DNA of 64,000 bases from Streptomyces sp. CBMA152 (GTDB lineage: Bacteria; Actinomycetota; Actinomycetes; Streptomycetales; Streptomycetaceae). The position numbers and the translations under genes are program-made. The notes beneath the pieces were generated by a model. The model did not search any database, was not told the origin of the DNA, and saw nothing but the letters and a program-made list of their open reading frames with translations. The stretch covers positions 124,001-188,000 of the forward strand of contig NZ_MECJ01000024.1 of the NCBI RefSeq assembly GCF_014596475.1, in the 5' to 3' direction. Positions 17,954 through 26,456 of this stretch are shown here, piece after piece. Position 1 is the first letter of the stretch, and each line of letters opens with the position of its first letter.

Positions 17954-17973
17954 ACTGGCATTGGACTGGCATT
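17954..17973. promoter_or_regulatory. Direct repeat in the xdh-pucR divergent promoter region
   Basis: ACTGGCATT occurs twice with an 11-base period (17954-17962 and 17965-17973). Two sites about one helical turn apart, between a regulator and the operon it probably controls, are a plausible PucR binding region. The rest of the gap (17789-18053) shows no other clear structure. Confidence 0.35.
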
Positions 17974-18053
17974 TACGATGTCGGAACTCGCACTCGCCTC
18001 GTGAATGTGAGAAGCCGGGCCGTCCGCCCGGCAGCCGCGCAAGGAGCCAGAGC

Positions 18054-19553
18054 ATGCACGTCGGACACCTCCTCCAGCTCGACAGCCTCGACCTCGCCCT
18101 GCTGTGGGGCGAGGAGCCGCTCCTGGGCCGCGAGATCAGCGGCGTCACCGCCACCGATCTGGAGGACCCGGCGCGCTTCCTCCAGGAGGGCGAGATCGTG
18201 CTGAGCGGACTGGTGTGGTGGAGCCCGGGCGACGACCGCGTCAGGACCGACCGCTTCGTCTCGGCCCTGCGCACGGCGGGCGCGACCGCGCTGCTCGCGG
18301 GCGAGGAGACGCATGGCGCGGTCCCGGCCGACCTGGTCGACTCCTGCCGCGAGCACCGCGTCCCGCTCCTGTCGGTGCCCGCGCGGACCAGCTTCCGCGC
18401 GATCACCGAGGCGGTGTATCTGCGCCAGTGGGGCGACCTCAGCCGCCTGCCCGCGCCGCACTACGCGCTGCCCGAGAACGTACGCACCGAGCTCAGCCGG
18501 CTCCTCGACCGCGGCGCTGACCCCGGCGAGCTCCTGGACCGCGCGTTCTCCCCGCTCGGCGCACCGCCCTGCTATCTGCTGACCAGCAGCGGCCGTACGG
18601 TCGCCCGCACCCCGTCGGCGCCGCCCCTGCCCGCCCGGCGCGCGGCCCTCGGCCTGCGCGGCAGCTCCGGCGTGACCCTGCGGATCCGGGCCGACAGCGG
18701 CCCGTACGACACCTGGCATCTGCATCTGCCGGAGGCGGCGGACGTCCCGCCGCGTGTGCTGCACGAGATAGCCGAGATCGTCGCCCAGTCGCGGGACGAC
18801 CACGACCGCCGCAGGACGGCGGGGCGCCGGGCGCAGGACGAGTTGATGACATTGATCGCGTCAACTCATGACGACGTCAAGGCGGTTGAGCTCGCGCTGG
18901 CGGCGTGCGGGCTCCCGGCCGAGGGGCCGTACCGCGTCCTGGCGGCGACACTCGACACCGAGGTGGCCGTCGACGCCCTCACGGAGGCGCTGAGCCACTT
19001 CGCGGCGCCGTTCGCGGTCGGGGCGGCACCGGACGGCGGGGCGATCGCGGTCGCCCACGCACCGGACGCCGACTGGTCCCAACTGGCCGCAGCCTGGCCC
19101 CTGTTGGAGGACTGTCGCCCAGACGTTCCCCTGCATGCCGGGGCGAGCGCGCCCGTGGAGGCGTCGGAGCTCGGCGCGGCGCTGGGGCAGGCGCGTTACG
19201 CGCTCGCGGCGGCCAGGACCGCGTCGCCCGGCGGCGCGAGGGTCACGGCGGTCGAGGACCTGTCGACCCTGGAGTCGCTGCTGGCGGGAGTCCCGGCGGA
19301 CGTGAGGGCGGCGTACTGCGCCCGCACCCTGGGCCCGCTGCTCAAGGCGGACACCACCTCCCACGCCACACTCCTCGAAACACTGGAGGTCTTCCTGGCG
19401 CACAACTGCTCGTGGGCACGGACGGCCGAGGCGCTGCATCTGCACGTCAACACGGTCCACTACCGCATCGAGCGGATCGAACTGCTCACCGGCCGCGACC
19501 TGTCGCGCCTGGACCACAAACTGGACCTGCGGGCGGCGCTGCTGTGCAGATGA
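18054..19553 (+). CDS. PucR-family transcriptional regulator
   Basis: This 499-residue regulator has the PucR N-terminal purine-catabolism domain (LLGREISGVTATDLEDPARFLQEGEIVLSG; about residues 1-125) and a central CdaR/GGDEF-like region (about 275-400). The C-terminal HTH_30 domain reads VFLAHNCSWARTAEALHLHVNTVHYRIERIELLTGRDLS. The family controls purine and other nitrogen-source catabolic genes, usually as activators. The ATG at 18054 follows AAGGAG. It is transcribed away from the xanthine-dehydrogenase-type operon, which is its likely target. The stop lies 11 bases from the convergent HTH-TOBE gene. Confidence 0.9.
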   Translation: MHVGHLLQLDSLDLALLWGEEPLLGREISGVTATDLEDPARFLQEGEIVLSGLVWWSPGDDRVRTDRFVSALRTAGATALLAGEETHGAVPADLVDSCREHRVPLLSVPARTSFRAITEAVYLRQWGDLSRLPAPHYALPENVRTELSRLLDRGADPGELLDRAFSPLGAPPCYLLTSSGRTVARTPSAPPLPARRAALGLRGSSGVTLRIRADSGPYDTWHLHLPEAADVPPRVLHEIAEIVAQSRDDHDRRRTAGRRAQDELMTLIASTHDDVKAVELALAACGLPAEGPYRVLAATLDTEVAVDALTEALSHFAAPFAVGAAPDGGAIAVAHAPDADWSQLAAAWPLLEDCRPDVPLHAGASAPVEASELGAALGQARYALAAARTASPGGARVTAVEDLSTLESLLAGVPADVRAAYCARTLGPLLKADTTSHATLLETLEVFLAHNCSWARTAEALHLHVNTVHYRIERIELLTGRDLSRLDHKLDLRAALLCR

Positions 19554-19564
19554 GCCGCCGGTCG

Positions 19565-19960
19565 TCACGTCACATCAACATGCACGTTGGTCGACTTGAC
19601 CCGTGCGGTGACGGTCACCCCGACCTCGATGCCGAGCTCGTCCACGGACTCGCGGGTCACCAGCGAGACCACGCGGTGCGGCCCGCACTGGATCTCCACC
19701 TGCGCGGCCACGTCGTCGACGACCACGGCGGTCACGATCCCGACGAACGAGTTCCGCACCGAGGTGGCCACCGGGCCCGCCACCTCGTGCTGCCCGGCGG
19801 CCCGCTCCCGGGCGAACCCGGCGAGCCCGACCCCGTCGATCACCCGGTTCCCGGTACCGTCCCGCTCCATCCGCAACCGCCCGCCATCGGCCCACCGCCG
19901 AACGGTCTCGGAACTCACACCCAGCAGCCGCGCTGCCTGGCCAATGCTGTAGGTCGGCAC
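19565..19960 (-). CDS. HTH-TOBE molybdate-sensing protein (ModE-like)
   Basis: This 131-residue protein joins a MerR/excisionase-type DNA-binding helix-turn-helix (TYSIGQAARLLGVSSETVRRWADGGRL, residues 3-30) to one TOBE domain of the Mop type (RNSFVGIVTAVVVDDVAAQVEIQ ... TARVKSTNVHVDV, about 65-131) that binds molybdate or tungstate. In Streptomyces such proteins often sit with modABC; here the nearby partners are three Mo enzymes. I start it at the GTG at 19960, immediately before PTYSIGQ, though a GTG at 19969 is possible. No clear ribosome site is visible. Confidence 0.82.
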   Translation of the reverse strand: MPTYSIGQAARLLGVSSETVRRWADGGRLRMERDGTGNRVIDGVGLAGFARERAAGQHEVAGPVATSVRNSFVGIVTAVVVDDVAAQVEIQCGPHRVVSLVTRESVDELGIEVGVTVTARVKSTNVHVDVT

Positions 19961-20038
19961 GGGGAGCACTCTAGGGGGCGGGGCGGTGGGACCGGCGGGT
20001 GGGCACGGGGACCGCACCCACCCTCAGTCCGCCGAAGG

Positions 20039-21397
20039 TCAGGCGTCTTCCTTCACGGGCTCAAGGATCGCCACGCACTCCACATGATGCGTCATCGGGA
20101 AAAGGTCGAACGCGCGCAGCGTGCGGACCTTGTAGCCGCCCGTCGCGAAGTACGCCAGGTCGCGGGCCAGGGCCGCCGGGTCGCAGGCGACGTAGGCGAT
20201 GCGGCGGGCGCCCAGGCCCGCGAGGTACTTCACCGTCTGCTTGCCCGCGCCCGCGCGCGGCGGGTCGAGGACGATCAGGTCGGCCTCGCTGATCTTGGTG
20301 CGGGGCAGGACCTGCTCGACCTTGCCCTGCTCGACGCGGACGCGGGGCAGGTCCGCGAGGTTGTGGCGGGCGTCCTCGACCGCGCGCTTGGAGGACTCGA
20401 TGCCCAGCACCGCGCCCTGCTCGCCGACACGCTCGGCGAGCGCACCCGTGAACAGGCCCACGCCGCAGTACAGGTCGAGCGCCATCTCGCCCTTGCGCGG
20501 CATCAGGCCCTGCATCACGGCCTTGATCAGGGTGTTCGCGGCCTGCGGGTGGACCTGCCAGAAGCCGCCCATGCCCACGCGGTAGGTGCGCGCGTCGGCG
20601 TTCTCACCGGCGCGCTCGCGCACGAACGCGCGGCCGTGCACACGGTGCACACCGCCGTCCTTCTCCTCCACGCGCAGGACCGAGACCGGCTTGTCGAGCT
20701 CGACCAGCGGGAGACGGCCGCCGGGGCGCGGGGTCAGGACCACCTGGCGGTCGTGCGAGCCCGTCGCGGCGATCGCCTCGACCGACTCCATCTGAGGCCA
20801 CTCGCGCTTCTCGATGCCGAGCTCGGTGACTCCGGGCGCGGCGATCATGCAGTGGTCGATCACCTGGACGTCGTGCGAGCGGTGCTTGCGCAGGCCCGCC
20901 CGGCCGTCCTCGTCGATGGCGTACTGGACGCGGGTGCGCCACGCCGGGACCTGGCCGGCGGGCAGCTTGTCGCCCTCGGCGGGCATGACCGTGCCGTCCC
21001 AGCCGACGTCCTCGGGGGTGAGCCCGGCGAGCCGCTGGAGCTGCTCGGTGATCACCTCGCCCTTGAGGCGGCGCTGGGCGCCGGGCTTGGCGTGCTGCCA
21101 GTCGCAGCCGCCGCACTTGCCGGGGCCCGCGAACACACACGGAGCCTCCACGCGGTCCTTCGACGCTTCGAGGATCTGGACGGCGTCGGCGCGCAGGAAG
21201 CGGGAGTCCTCCTCGCCCTCGGTCACCCGGGCCACGATCTTCTCGCCCGGCAGCGCGTGCCGGACGAACAGGACCCGGCCCTGCTCCGTGCGGGCGATGC
21301 AGTGGCCGCCGTGCGCGACAGGGCCGACCTCGACCTCGTACTCCTCCCCGACGAGCGAAGACGAAGAGGAAGACGAGGAATCGGACTCGTTCTGCAT
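20039..21397 (-). CDS. TrmA/RumA-family RNA (uracil-5) methyltransferase
   Basis: This 452-residue SAM-dependent enzyme is of the RumA/TrmA class that makes 5-methyluridine in rRNA or tRNA. A serine-rich N-terminus (eight Ser in a row) precedes a TRAM RNA-binding domain (EEYEVEVGPVAHGGHCIAR). An iron-sulfur site is suggested by APCVFAGPGKCGGCDWQH. The SAM fold has ALDLYCGVGLFTGALAE, then VLDPPRAGAGKQ, and the nucleophilic cysteine lies in YVACDPAALARDL. An orthologous gene is placed beside the permease and ceoBC genes in mycobacteria, as here. The target nucleotide cannot be deduced. Confidence 0.9.
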   Translation of the reverse strand: MQNESDSSSSSSSSLVGEEYEVEVGPVAHGGHCIARTEQGRVLFVRHALPGEKIVARVTEGEEDSRFLRADAVQILEASKDRVEAPCVFAGPGKCGGCDWQHAKPGAQRRLKGEVITEQLQRLAGLTPEDVGWDGTVMPAEGDKLPAGQVPAWRTRVQYAIDEDGRAGLRKHRSHDVQVIDHCMIAAPGVTELGIEKREWPQMESVEAIAATGSHDRQVVLTPRPGGRLPLVELDKPVSVLRVEEKDGGVHRVHGRAFVRERAGENADARTYRVGMGGFWQVHPQAANTLIKAVMQGLMPRKGEMALDLYCGVGLFTGALAERVGEQGAVLGIESSKRAVEDARHNLADLPRVRVEQGKVEQVLPRTKISEADLIVLDPPRAGAGKQTVKYLAGLGARRIAYVACDPAALARDLAYFATGGYKVRTLRAFDLFPMTHHVECVAILEPVKEDA

Positions 21398-21536
21398 GAC
21401 GGGGGGACTCCAGAGGTACCAGGGATGAGGGGCCGCCGCCCGCGTGCGGACGACAGCCCCTCAGTCTACGTGTGCCGATCGATGACGCCGACCGCTCGCC
21501 TCATGAAGCCGAAGCCGCGGCCGCCGGACCCGCCGC

Positions 21537-23588
21537 TCACTTCTTGCCGCTCTGCTCCTTCGACCGCTGCTGCCCGACCGGGCCGCGGCGCACCGAGCCC
21601 GGCGCGTTCCACTCCTGCCGCCTGCGGGCCCGCATCTTGGCGGCCTCGGAGGACTGGAGCTGGTACGGGACGGACGTCACCATCACGCCGGGCGTGAAGA
21701 GCAGTCGGCCCTTGAGGCGCAGGGCGCTCTGGTTGTGCAGCAGGTGCTCGTACCAGTGGCCCACCACGTACTCGGGGATGTAGACGCTCACCGCGTCGCG
21801 CGGGCTCTCGCGGCGCAGGCCCCTGACGTACTCGATGACCGGGCGGGTGATCTCGCGGTACGGCGAGTCGATGATCTTCAGCGGTACGTCGATGCCGCGC
21901 CGCTCCCACTCCTCCTTGAGCGCCTTCGTCTCCTCCGCGTCCACGCTGACGCTGATCGCCTCCAGCTGGTTGGCGTGAAGCAGCTTGGCGTAGGCGAGGG
22001 CGCGCAGGGTGGGCTTGTGGAGCTTGGAGACGAGGACCACGGAGTGCACACGCGAGGGGCGCACGTACTCGTCCGGGCGCTCCTCGGCCGCCGCGATCTC
22101 GTCCGAGACCTTGTCGTAGTGCTTCCGGATCGCGGTCATCGTCCCGTAGAAGATCACCATGCCCAGCAGGGCGACCCAGGCGCCGTGGGTGAACTTGGTG
22201 GCGAGGACGACTACCAGGACCAGGCCGGTGAAGAAGGCGCCGAAGGTGTTGATCGCACGGGAGCGGACCATGTGGCGGCGCTTGGCCGGGTCCTGCTCGG
22301 TGGCCAGGTGCCGGTTCCAGTGCCGGACCATGCCGGTCTGGCTGAGCGTGAAGGAGACGAAGACGCCGACGATGTAGAGCTGGATCAGCCGGGTCGAGTC
22401 GGCGCCGTATATCACCGTGAGCAGGGCCGCGGCCCCGGCGAGCAGCACGATGCCGTTGGAGAACGCGAGCCGGTCGCCGCGGGTGTGCAGCTGGCGCGGC
22501 AGGTAGCGGTCCTGCGCGAGGATCGAGCCGAGCAGCGGGAAGCCGTTGTACGCGGTGTTCGCGGCCAGGAACAGCACCAGCGCGGTCGCGGCGGCCAGGA
22601 TGATGAAGAGGAAGCTGCCCTTGCCGAAGACGGCCTCGGCGACCTGCGAGATCACCGGGTTCTGCACATAGCCGTCGCCGACCGGGACGCCGTTGCTGAG
22701 CAGGTCGGAGGCGGGCTTCTCGGCCATCCGCACCTTGGTGACCATGGCCAGCGCGATGATGCCGCAGAACATGGTGACCGCGAGGCCGCCCATGAGGGCG
22801 AGCGTGGTCGCGGCGTTCTTCGACTTCGGCTTGCGGAAGGCGGGGACGCCGTTGCTGATCGCCTCGACGCCGGTGAGCGCCGCGCAGCCGGAGGAGAAGG
22901 CGCGCAGCAGCAGGAAGACGAGCGCGAAGCCCGCGAGTCCCTTGTGCTCGGCGTGGACGGTGTAGTCGGCCGTCGGGGCCTTCATGGTGTCGCCCAGAGC
23001 CATGCCCCGGAAGGCACCCCACGCGATCATGATGAAGACGCCGCCGACGAACACATAGGTCGGGATGGCGAAGAGCTTGCCCGACTCCTTGACCCCGCGC
23101 AGGTTCATCAGCGTGAGCAGCACGATGACGACCACGGCGCAGAGCACCTTGTGCTCGACGACGAAGGGGACCGCCGAGCCGAGGTTCTCGATGCCGGAGG
23201 CGATCGAGACGGCGACGGTCAGGACATAGTCGACGAGAAGCGCGCTGGCCACCGTGAGCCCGGCCTTGGGGCCGAGGTTGGTGGTGGCGACCTCGTAGTC
23301 GCCGCCGCCGCTGGGGTAGGCGTGCACGTTCTGCCGGTACGAGGCGACCACGGTGAACATCAGCACCACGACCGCGACCGCGATCCAGGGGCTGAAGTGG
23401 TACGCCGACACACCCGCCACGGAGAGCACCAGGAGGACTTCTCCGGGTGCGTACGCAACGGACGAGAGCGGGTCGGACGCGAAGACGGGGAGCGCGATGC
23501 GCTTGGGGAGGAGCGTTTCTCCCAGCTTGTCGCTGCGCAGCGCCCGGCCGATCAGGATCCGTTTGGGCACGTCGGTCAGTTTGGACAC
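21537..23588 (-). CDS. KimA-like APC-family potassium permease
   Basis: This 683-residue membrane protein has about 12 transmembrane helices and a soluble C-terminal domain of about 170 residues. By eye it matches Bacillus KimA (YdaO) along its whole length: SDPLSSVAYAP, SYRQNVHAYPSGGGDYEV, SALLVDYVLTVAVSIASG, FSSGCAALTGVEAISN, TRGDRLAFSNGI, SFTLSQTGM and LLHNQSALRLKGRL. KimA is a high-affinity potassium importer inhibited by cyclic di-AMP, so potassium import is the best guess; general databases would call it an APC permease. The GTG at 23588 starts the family-typical SKLTDVPKRILIG; the ribosome site is weak. It diverges from the TrkA pair. Confidence 0.82.
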   Translation of the reverse strand: MSKLTDVPKRILIGRALRSDKLGETLLPKRIALPVFASDPLSSVAYAPGEVLLVLSVAGVSAYHFSPWIAVAVVVLMFTVVASYRQNVHAYPSGGGDYEVATTNLGPKAGLTVASALLVDYVLTVAVSIASGIENLGSAVPFVVEHKVLCAVVVIVLLTLMNLRGVKESGKLFAIPTYVFVGGVFIMIAWGAFRGMALGDTMKAPTADYTVHAEHKGLAGFALVFLLLRAFSSGCAALTGVEAISNGVPAFRKPKSKNAATTLALMGGLAVTMFCGIIALAMVTKVRMAEKPASDLLSNGVPVGDGYVQNPVISQVAEAVFGKGSFLFIILAAATALVLFLAANTAYNGFPLLGSILAQDRYLPRQLHTRGDRLAFSNGIVLLAGAAALLTVIYGADSTRLIQLYIVGVFVSFTLSQTGMVRHWNRHLATEQDPAKRRHMVRSRAINTFGAFFTGLVLVVVLATKFTHGAWVALLGMVIFYGTMTAIRKHYDKVSDEIAAAEERPDEYVRPSRVHSVVLVSKLHKPTLRALAYAKLLHANQLEAISVSVDAEETKALKEEWERRGIDVPLKIIDSPYREITRPVIEYVRGLRRESPRDAVSVYIPEYVVGHWYEHLLHNQSALRLKGRLLFTPGVMVTSVPYQLQSSEAAKMRARRRQEWNAPGSVRRGPVGQQRSKEQSGKK

Positions 23589-23752
23589 AACAGAGAAGCG
23601 TAAGGGTTCCGTATGGAGGTCTTGACCCGGCCCACCCCCATACGCTTCACCAGCGGGCACCGGGGGAAGTACGGACGCTGATGAGTGCATCCCGCCGCTC
23701 GCCGCATAAGCTCGTCACCGGGCACCGCCGAGAAGGAAGTATGTGAGGGGAC

Positions 23753-24421
23753 GTGCACATCGTCATCATGGGCTGCGGGCGAGTGGGAGCCGCTCTCGCG
23801 CAGACCTTGGAGCAGCAGGGGCACACGGTCGCCGTGGTCGACCAGGACCCCACGGCCTTCCGCAGGCTCGGTTCCGGGTTCGGCGGGCGCCGGGTCACCG
23901 GTGTCGGCTTCGACCAGGACACCCTGCGGGAAGCCGGGATCGAGGAGGCGGGCGCGTTCGCGGCCGTCTCCAGCGGCGACAACTCCAACATCATCGCGGC
24001 CCGGGTGGCCCGTGAGATGTTCGGGATCGAGAACGTCGCGGCCCGTATCTACGACCCGCGCCGCGCCGAGGTCTACCAGCGGCTCGGCATTCCCACGGTC
24101 GCCACGGTCAGCTGGACCGCCGACCAGATGCTGCGGCGGCTTCTGCCGTCCGGCGCCGAACCGCTGTGGAGCGACCCGAGCGGCGCGCTCCAGCTGGCGG
24201 AGGTGCACACCTCCACCGCCTGGATCGGCCACAAGATCAGCAAGTTGCAGGAGGAGACCGGCGTACGCGTCGCCTTCCTCACCCGGCTGGGCGAAGCGGT
24301 ACTGCCGAGCTCCCAGACGGTTCTGCAGGAGGGCGACCTGGTCCACGTGATGATGCGTGCGGACGAGGTCGAGAAGGTCGAGGCGGCCTTCGCCCAGGGT
24401 CCCGAGGAGGGCGGTCACTGA
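23753..24421 (+). CDS. TrkA/RCK potassium-uptake regulatory protein (CeoB-like)
   Basis: This 222-residue cytoplasmic protein has an RCK_N Rossmann domain with the dinucleotide motif GCGRVGAAL (residues 7-15) and NIIAARVAREMFG. A C-terminal RCK_C domain covers about 140-222 (TSTAWIGHKISKLQEETGVRVAFLTR ... LQEGDLVHVMM). Such proteins gate Trk/Ktr potassium transporters. It is the counterpart of mycobacterial CeoB. The GTG at 23753 follows GTGAGGGG. The stop overlaps the next start (TGATG), so the two RCK proteins are co-translated and probably form a hetero-octameric ring. No TrkH/KtrB pore gene is nearby. Confidence 0.9.
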   Translation: MHIVIMGCGRVGAALAQTLEQQGHTVAVVDQDPTAFRRLGSGFGGRRVTGVGFDQDTLREAGIEEAGAFAAVSSGDNSNIIAARVAREMFGIENVAARIYDPRRAEVYQRLGIPTVATVSWTADQMLRRLLPSGAEPLWSDPSGALQLAEVHTSTAWIGHKISKLQEETGVRVAFLTRLGEAVLPSSQTVLQEGDLVHVMMRADEVEKVEAAFAQGPEEGGH

Positions 24422-25098
24422 TGCGCGTCGCGATTGCCGGGGCCGGCGCGGTGGGTCGTTCCATCGCGGGCGAGCTGCTGGAGAACGGCCACGAGGTACT
24501 GCTCGTGGACAAGGCGCCCACCGCCATCTCGGTGGAGCGGGTGCCGCAGGCGGAGTGGCTGCTCGCCGACGCCTGCGAGATCACCTCGCTGGACGAGGCG
24601 GCGCTGCAGCGCTGCAACGTGGTCATCGCGGCCACCGGCGACGACAAGGTGAACCTGGTCGTCTCGCTGCTCGCGAAGACCGAGTACGGCGTGCCGCGCG
24701 TGGTCGCCCGGGTCAACAACCCGAAGAACGAGTGGCTGTTCAACGAGTCGTGGGGCGTCGACGTCGCCGTCTCGACCCCGCGTCTGATGTCGGCGCTGGT
24801 CGAGGAGGCGGTGAGCGTCGGCGACCTCGTACGGCTGCTGCGCTTCAGCCACGGCGACGCCAACCTCGTCGAGCTGACGCTGCCGCCGGAGTCGGCGCTG
24901 GCGGGCACTCAGGTCGGCGATGTCGCCTGGCCCGAGGACACCTCGCTGGTCACCATCATCCGGGGCACCCGGGTGCTCACTCCGCAGTCGGAGGAGACCC
25001 TGGAGGCGGGCGACGAGCTGCTGTTCGTGGCCGCGCAGGCCCGCGAGGAGCAGCTGGAGGACCTGCTGTCCGTGCGGCGAGAGGGCTCTGCGAGCTGA
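24421..25098 (+). CDS. TrkA/RCK potassium-uptake regulatory protein (CeoC-like)
   Basis: This 225-residue second RCK protein has the nucleotide-binding GAGAVGRSIAGELLENGHEV at its N-terminus, then IAATGDDKVNLVVSLLAKTEYGVPRVVARVNNPKNEWLF, and an RCK_C domain from about residue 140 (LVELTLPPESALAGTQVGDV). It corresponds to mycobacterial CeoC. RCK_C domains in Firmicutes bind cyclic di-AMP, so second-messenger control is possible but not shown. A strong hairpin follows the stop within 20 bases. Confidence 0.9.
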   Translation: MRVAIAGAGAVGRSIAGELLENGHEVLLVDKAPTAISVERVPQAEWLLADACEITSLDEAALQRCNVVIAATGDDKVNLVVSLLAKTEYGVPRVVARVNNPKNEWLFNESWGVDVAVSTPRLMSALVEEAVSVGDLVRLLRFSHGDANLVELTLPPESALAGTQVGDVAWPEDTSLVTIIRGTRVLTPQSEETLEAGDELLFVAAQAREEQLEDLLSVRREGSAS

Positions 25099-25114
25099 CG
25101 CTCCCTCACAGCAA

Positions 25115-25157
25115 GCGGAGGGGCCGGGAGTACGTCACGTACTCCCGGCCCCTCCGC
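25115..25157. terminator. Terminator after the RCK gene pair
   Basis: Two 21-base arms, the left beginning GCGGAGGGGCCGGGAG, form a perfect inverted repeat around a single central base. It lies between the convergent ceoC-like and DUF3159 genes. Confidence 0.85.
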
Positions 25158-25176
25158 TATTGCGCCGTCGTCTGGC

Positions 25177-25218
25177 TGCGGGCCGTCTGTGGCTGGTCGC
25201 GCAGTTCCCCGCGCCCCT
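25177..25218 (+). repeat. Dispersed intergenic repeat, copy B
   Basis: This copy reads TGCGGGCCGTCTGT, then GGCTGGTCGCGC, then AGTTCCCCGCGCCCCT, the closest here to the consensus. Its end overlaps the stop codon of the DUF3159 gene by two bases. It lies just beyond the terminator of the convergent RCK operon. Confidence 0.85.
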
Positions 25219-25966
25219 ATTGGGCCGCGTCAGCGGCCTTGGCCGCCTTCGCCGCTTCCTCCTCGGCCTCCATCTCCGCGAACACGTCGATGGGCGGCGG
25301 GGCCTTGGCGAGGAAGATCCAGGTCAGCCAGACCGCGAGCAGGAACGGCGGGATCTTCAGGGCGATCAGTACCCAGCCCAACTGGGAGGTGTTGGCCCAC
25401 CAGTAGAGCGGGAACAGGACCGCGCACTTGGCGAGCAGGATCAGGCCCCAGGCCCAACTCGCCTTCGCGTACGCCTTCTTGCGGCCCGGGTTGCGGGTCC
25501 GCCAGGACAGGTTCTCCTTGAAGACCGGGCCCAGGATCAGGCCGATCAGCGGGACGCCGAAGAGCGTCGTCACCAGATACGCGACAGCCAGGCCCAGCGT
25601 GTAGAGCATGCCCGGCAGATAGAAGTCCTTCGCGTTGCCGGTCATCATCGCGAAGACCACGCCGAAGGCGACTCCGAAGACGCCGCTGAAGGCGTGCTTG
25701 ACCGTGTCCTTGCGGGCCAGGCGGACCACCAGGAGCAGCAGCGAGACCGCGACGGCGGCGATCGCCGAGCTGTGCAGGTCCTTGTTGACCGTGAAGATCG
25801 TGACGAAGAGGAGCCCGGGCAGGCACGTCTCCACCATGCCGCGCACGCCGCCGAACGCCTCGAAGAGGGCTGCCTCGGTGACGGCCTTGGCGTCCGCGTC
25901 GGCGTCGGGCGCGGTGCGCGCGTGCCGTGCGGCGGTCGTGGTGGTCGGCTTGTCGACTGACGTCAC
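25217..25966 (-). CDS. DUF3159 membrane protein
   Basis: This 249-residue protein has about five or six hydrophobic segments (LFVTIFTV, AVAVSLLLLVV, GVAFGVVFAMM, LGLAVAYLVTTLFGVPLIGLILG, GLILLAKCAVLFPLYW, FLLAVWLTWIFL), a hydrophilic N-terminus and an acidic, Ala-rich C-terminal tail (AEMEAEEEAAKAAKAADAAQ). It matches the actinobacterial DUF3159 family, which has no established function. A GTG start at 25966 lies 3 bases after the stop of the OB-fold gene, so the two form an operon that may continue from kdpDE. A neighbouring membrane protein is also found at this place in mycobacteria. Confidence 0.85.
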   Translation of the reverse strand: MTSVDKPTTTTAARHARTAPDADADAKAVTEAALFEAFGGVRGMVETCLPGLLFVTIFTVNKDLHSSAIAAVAVSLLLLVVRLARKDTVKHAFSGVFGVAFGVVFAMMTGNAKDFYLPGMLYTLGLAVAYLVTTLFGVPLIGLILGPVFKENLSWRTRNPGRKKAYAKASWAWGLILLAKCAVLFPLYWWANTSQLGWVLIALKIPPFLLAVWLTWIFLAKAPPPIDVFAEMEAEEEAAKAAKAADAAQ

Positions 25967-25969
25967 CGG

Positions 25970-26368
25970 CTACTCCTGTCCGAGCGGTCGCAGTTCGTAT
26001 TTGGGGTTGAACAGCACCCGCCGGCCGTGACTCATCGAGATCCGGCCCGAGGCGATGAGCTTGCGGCCGGGCTCGATGCCCACGATCGAGCGCCGTCCCA
26101 GCCACACCACGTCCAGCGGGGCGGTGCCGTCGAAGAGCTCGGCCTCCAGCGCCGGAACGCCCGCCCTCGGACGCAGGGTGACCGTCCGCAAGGTACCAGT
26201 CACCTTGACGATCTGGCGGTCGTCGCAGTCGGAGATGCGTGTGCACCCCGTGGCCTGCGTGTCCTCCTGCAGTTCCGCGGAGTGCAGCTCCTCCTGCGAG
26301 GTGGACAGCCGGTCGAGCATCCGGCGGAACCGCCCCGCGCGCTTCTCGGTCCCAAGGTCAGCACTCAT
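25970..26368 (-). CDS. OB-fold nucleic-acid-binding protein
   Basis: This 132-residue protein has a helical N-terminus (RRMLDRLSTSQEELHSAEL) and a single OB-fold of the RecG/tRNA-synthetase anticodon type: QIVKVTGTLRTVTLRPRAGVPALEAELFDGTAPLDVVWLGRR, then GRKLIASGRISMSHGRRVLFNPKYEL. The fold suggests binding to single-stranded DNA or RNA. It corresponds in position to the OB-fold protein beside ceoBC in mycobacteria. No catalytic residues are present. The ATG is at 26368, in an 88-base gap after kdpE that may hold its own promoter. Confidence 0.85.
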   Translation of the reverse strand: MSADLGTEKRAGRFRRMLDRLSTSQEELHSAELQEDTQATGCTRISDCDDRQIVKVTGTLRTVTLRPRAGVPALEAELFDGTAPLDVVWLGRRSIVGIEPGRKLIASGRISMSHGRRVLFNPKYELRPLGQE

Positions 26369-26456
26369 ACAGAAAGCGTACCGGCCCCCACCGACACGGG
26401 AGCAGCCCGCGCCATCCTTCGCCCACGCCCCGGGCAGGCCGGGCCCCCGCCCGCGC

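Noticed and set aside
25970-26368. Start of the DUF3159/OB-fold genes as part of the kdp operon with a kdp structural gene
   Set aside because: Neither protein resembles KdpF, KdpA, KdpB or KdpC; they match actinobacterial proteins conserved beside ceoBC.
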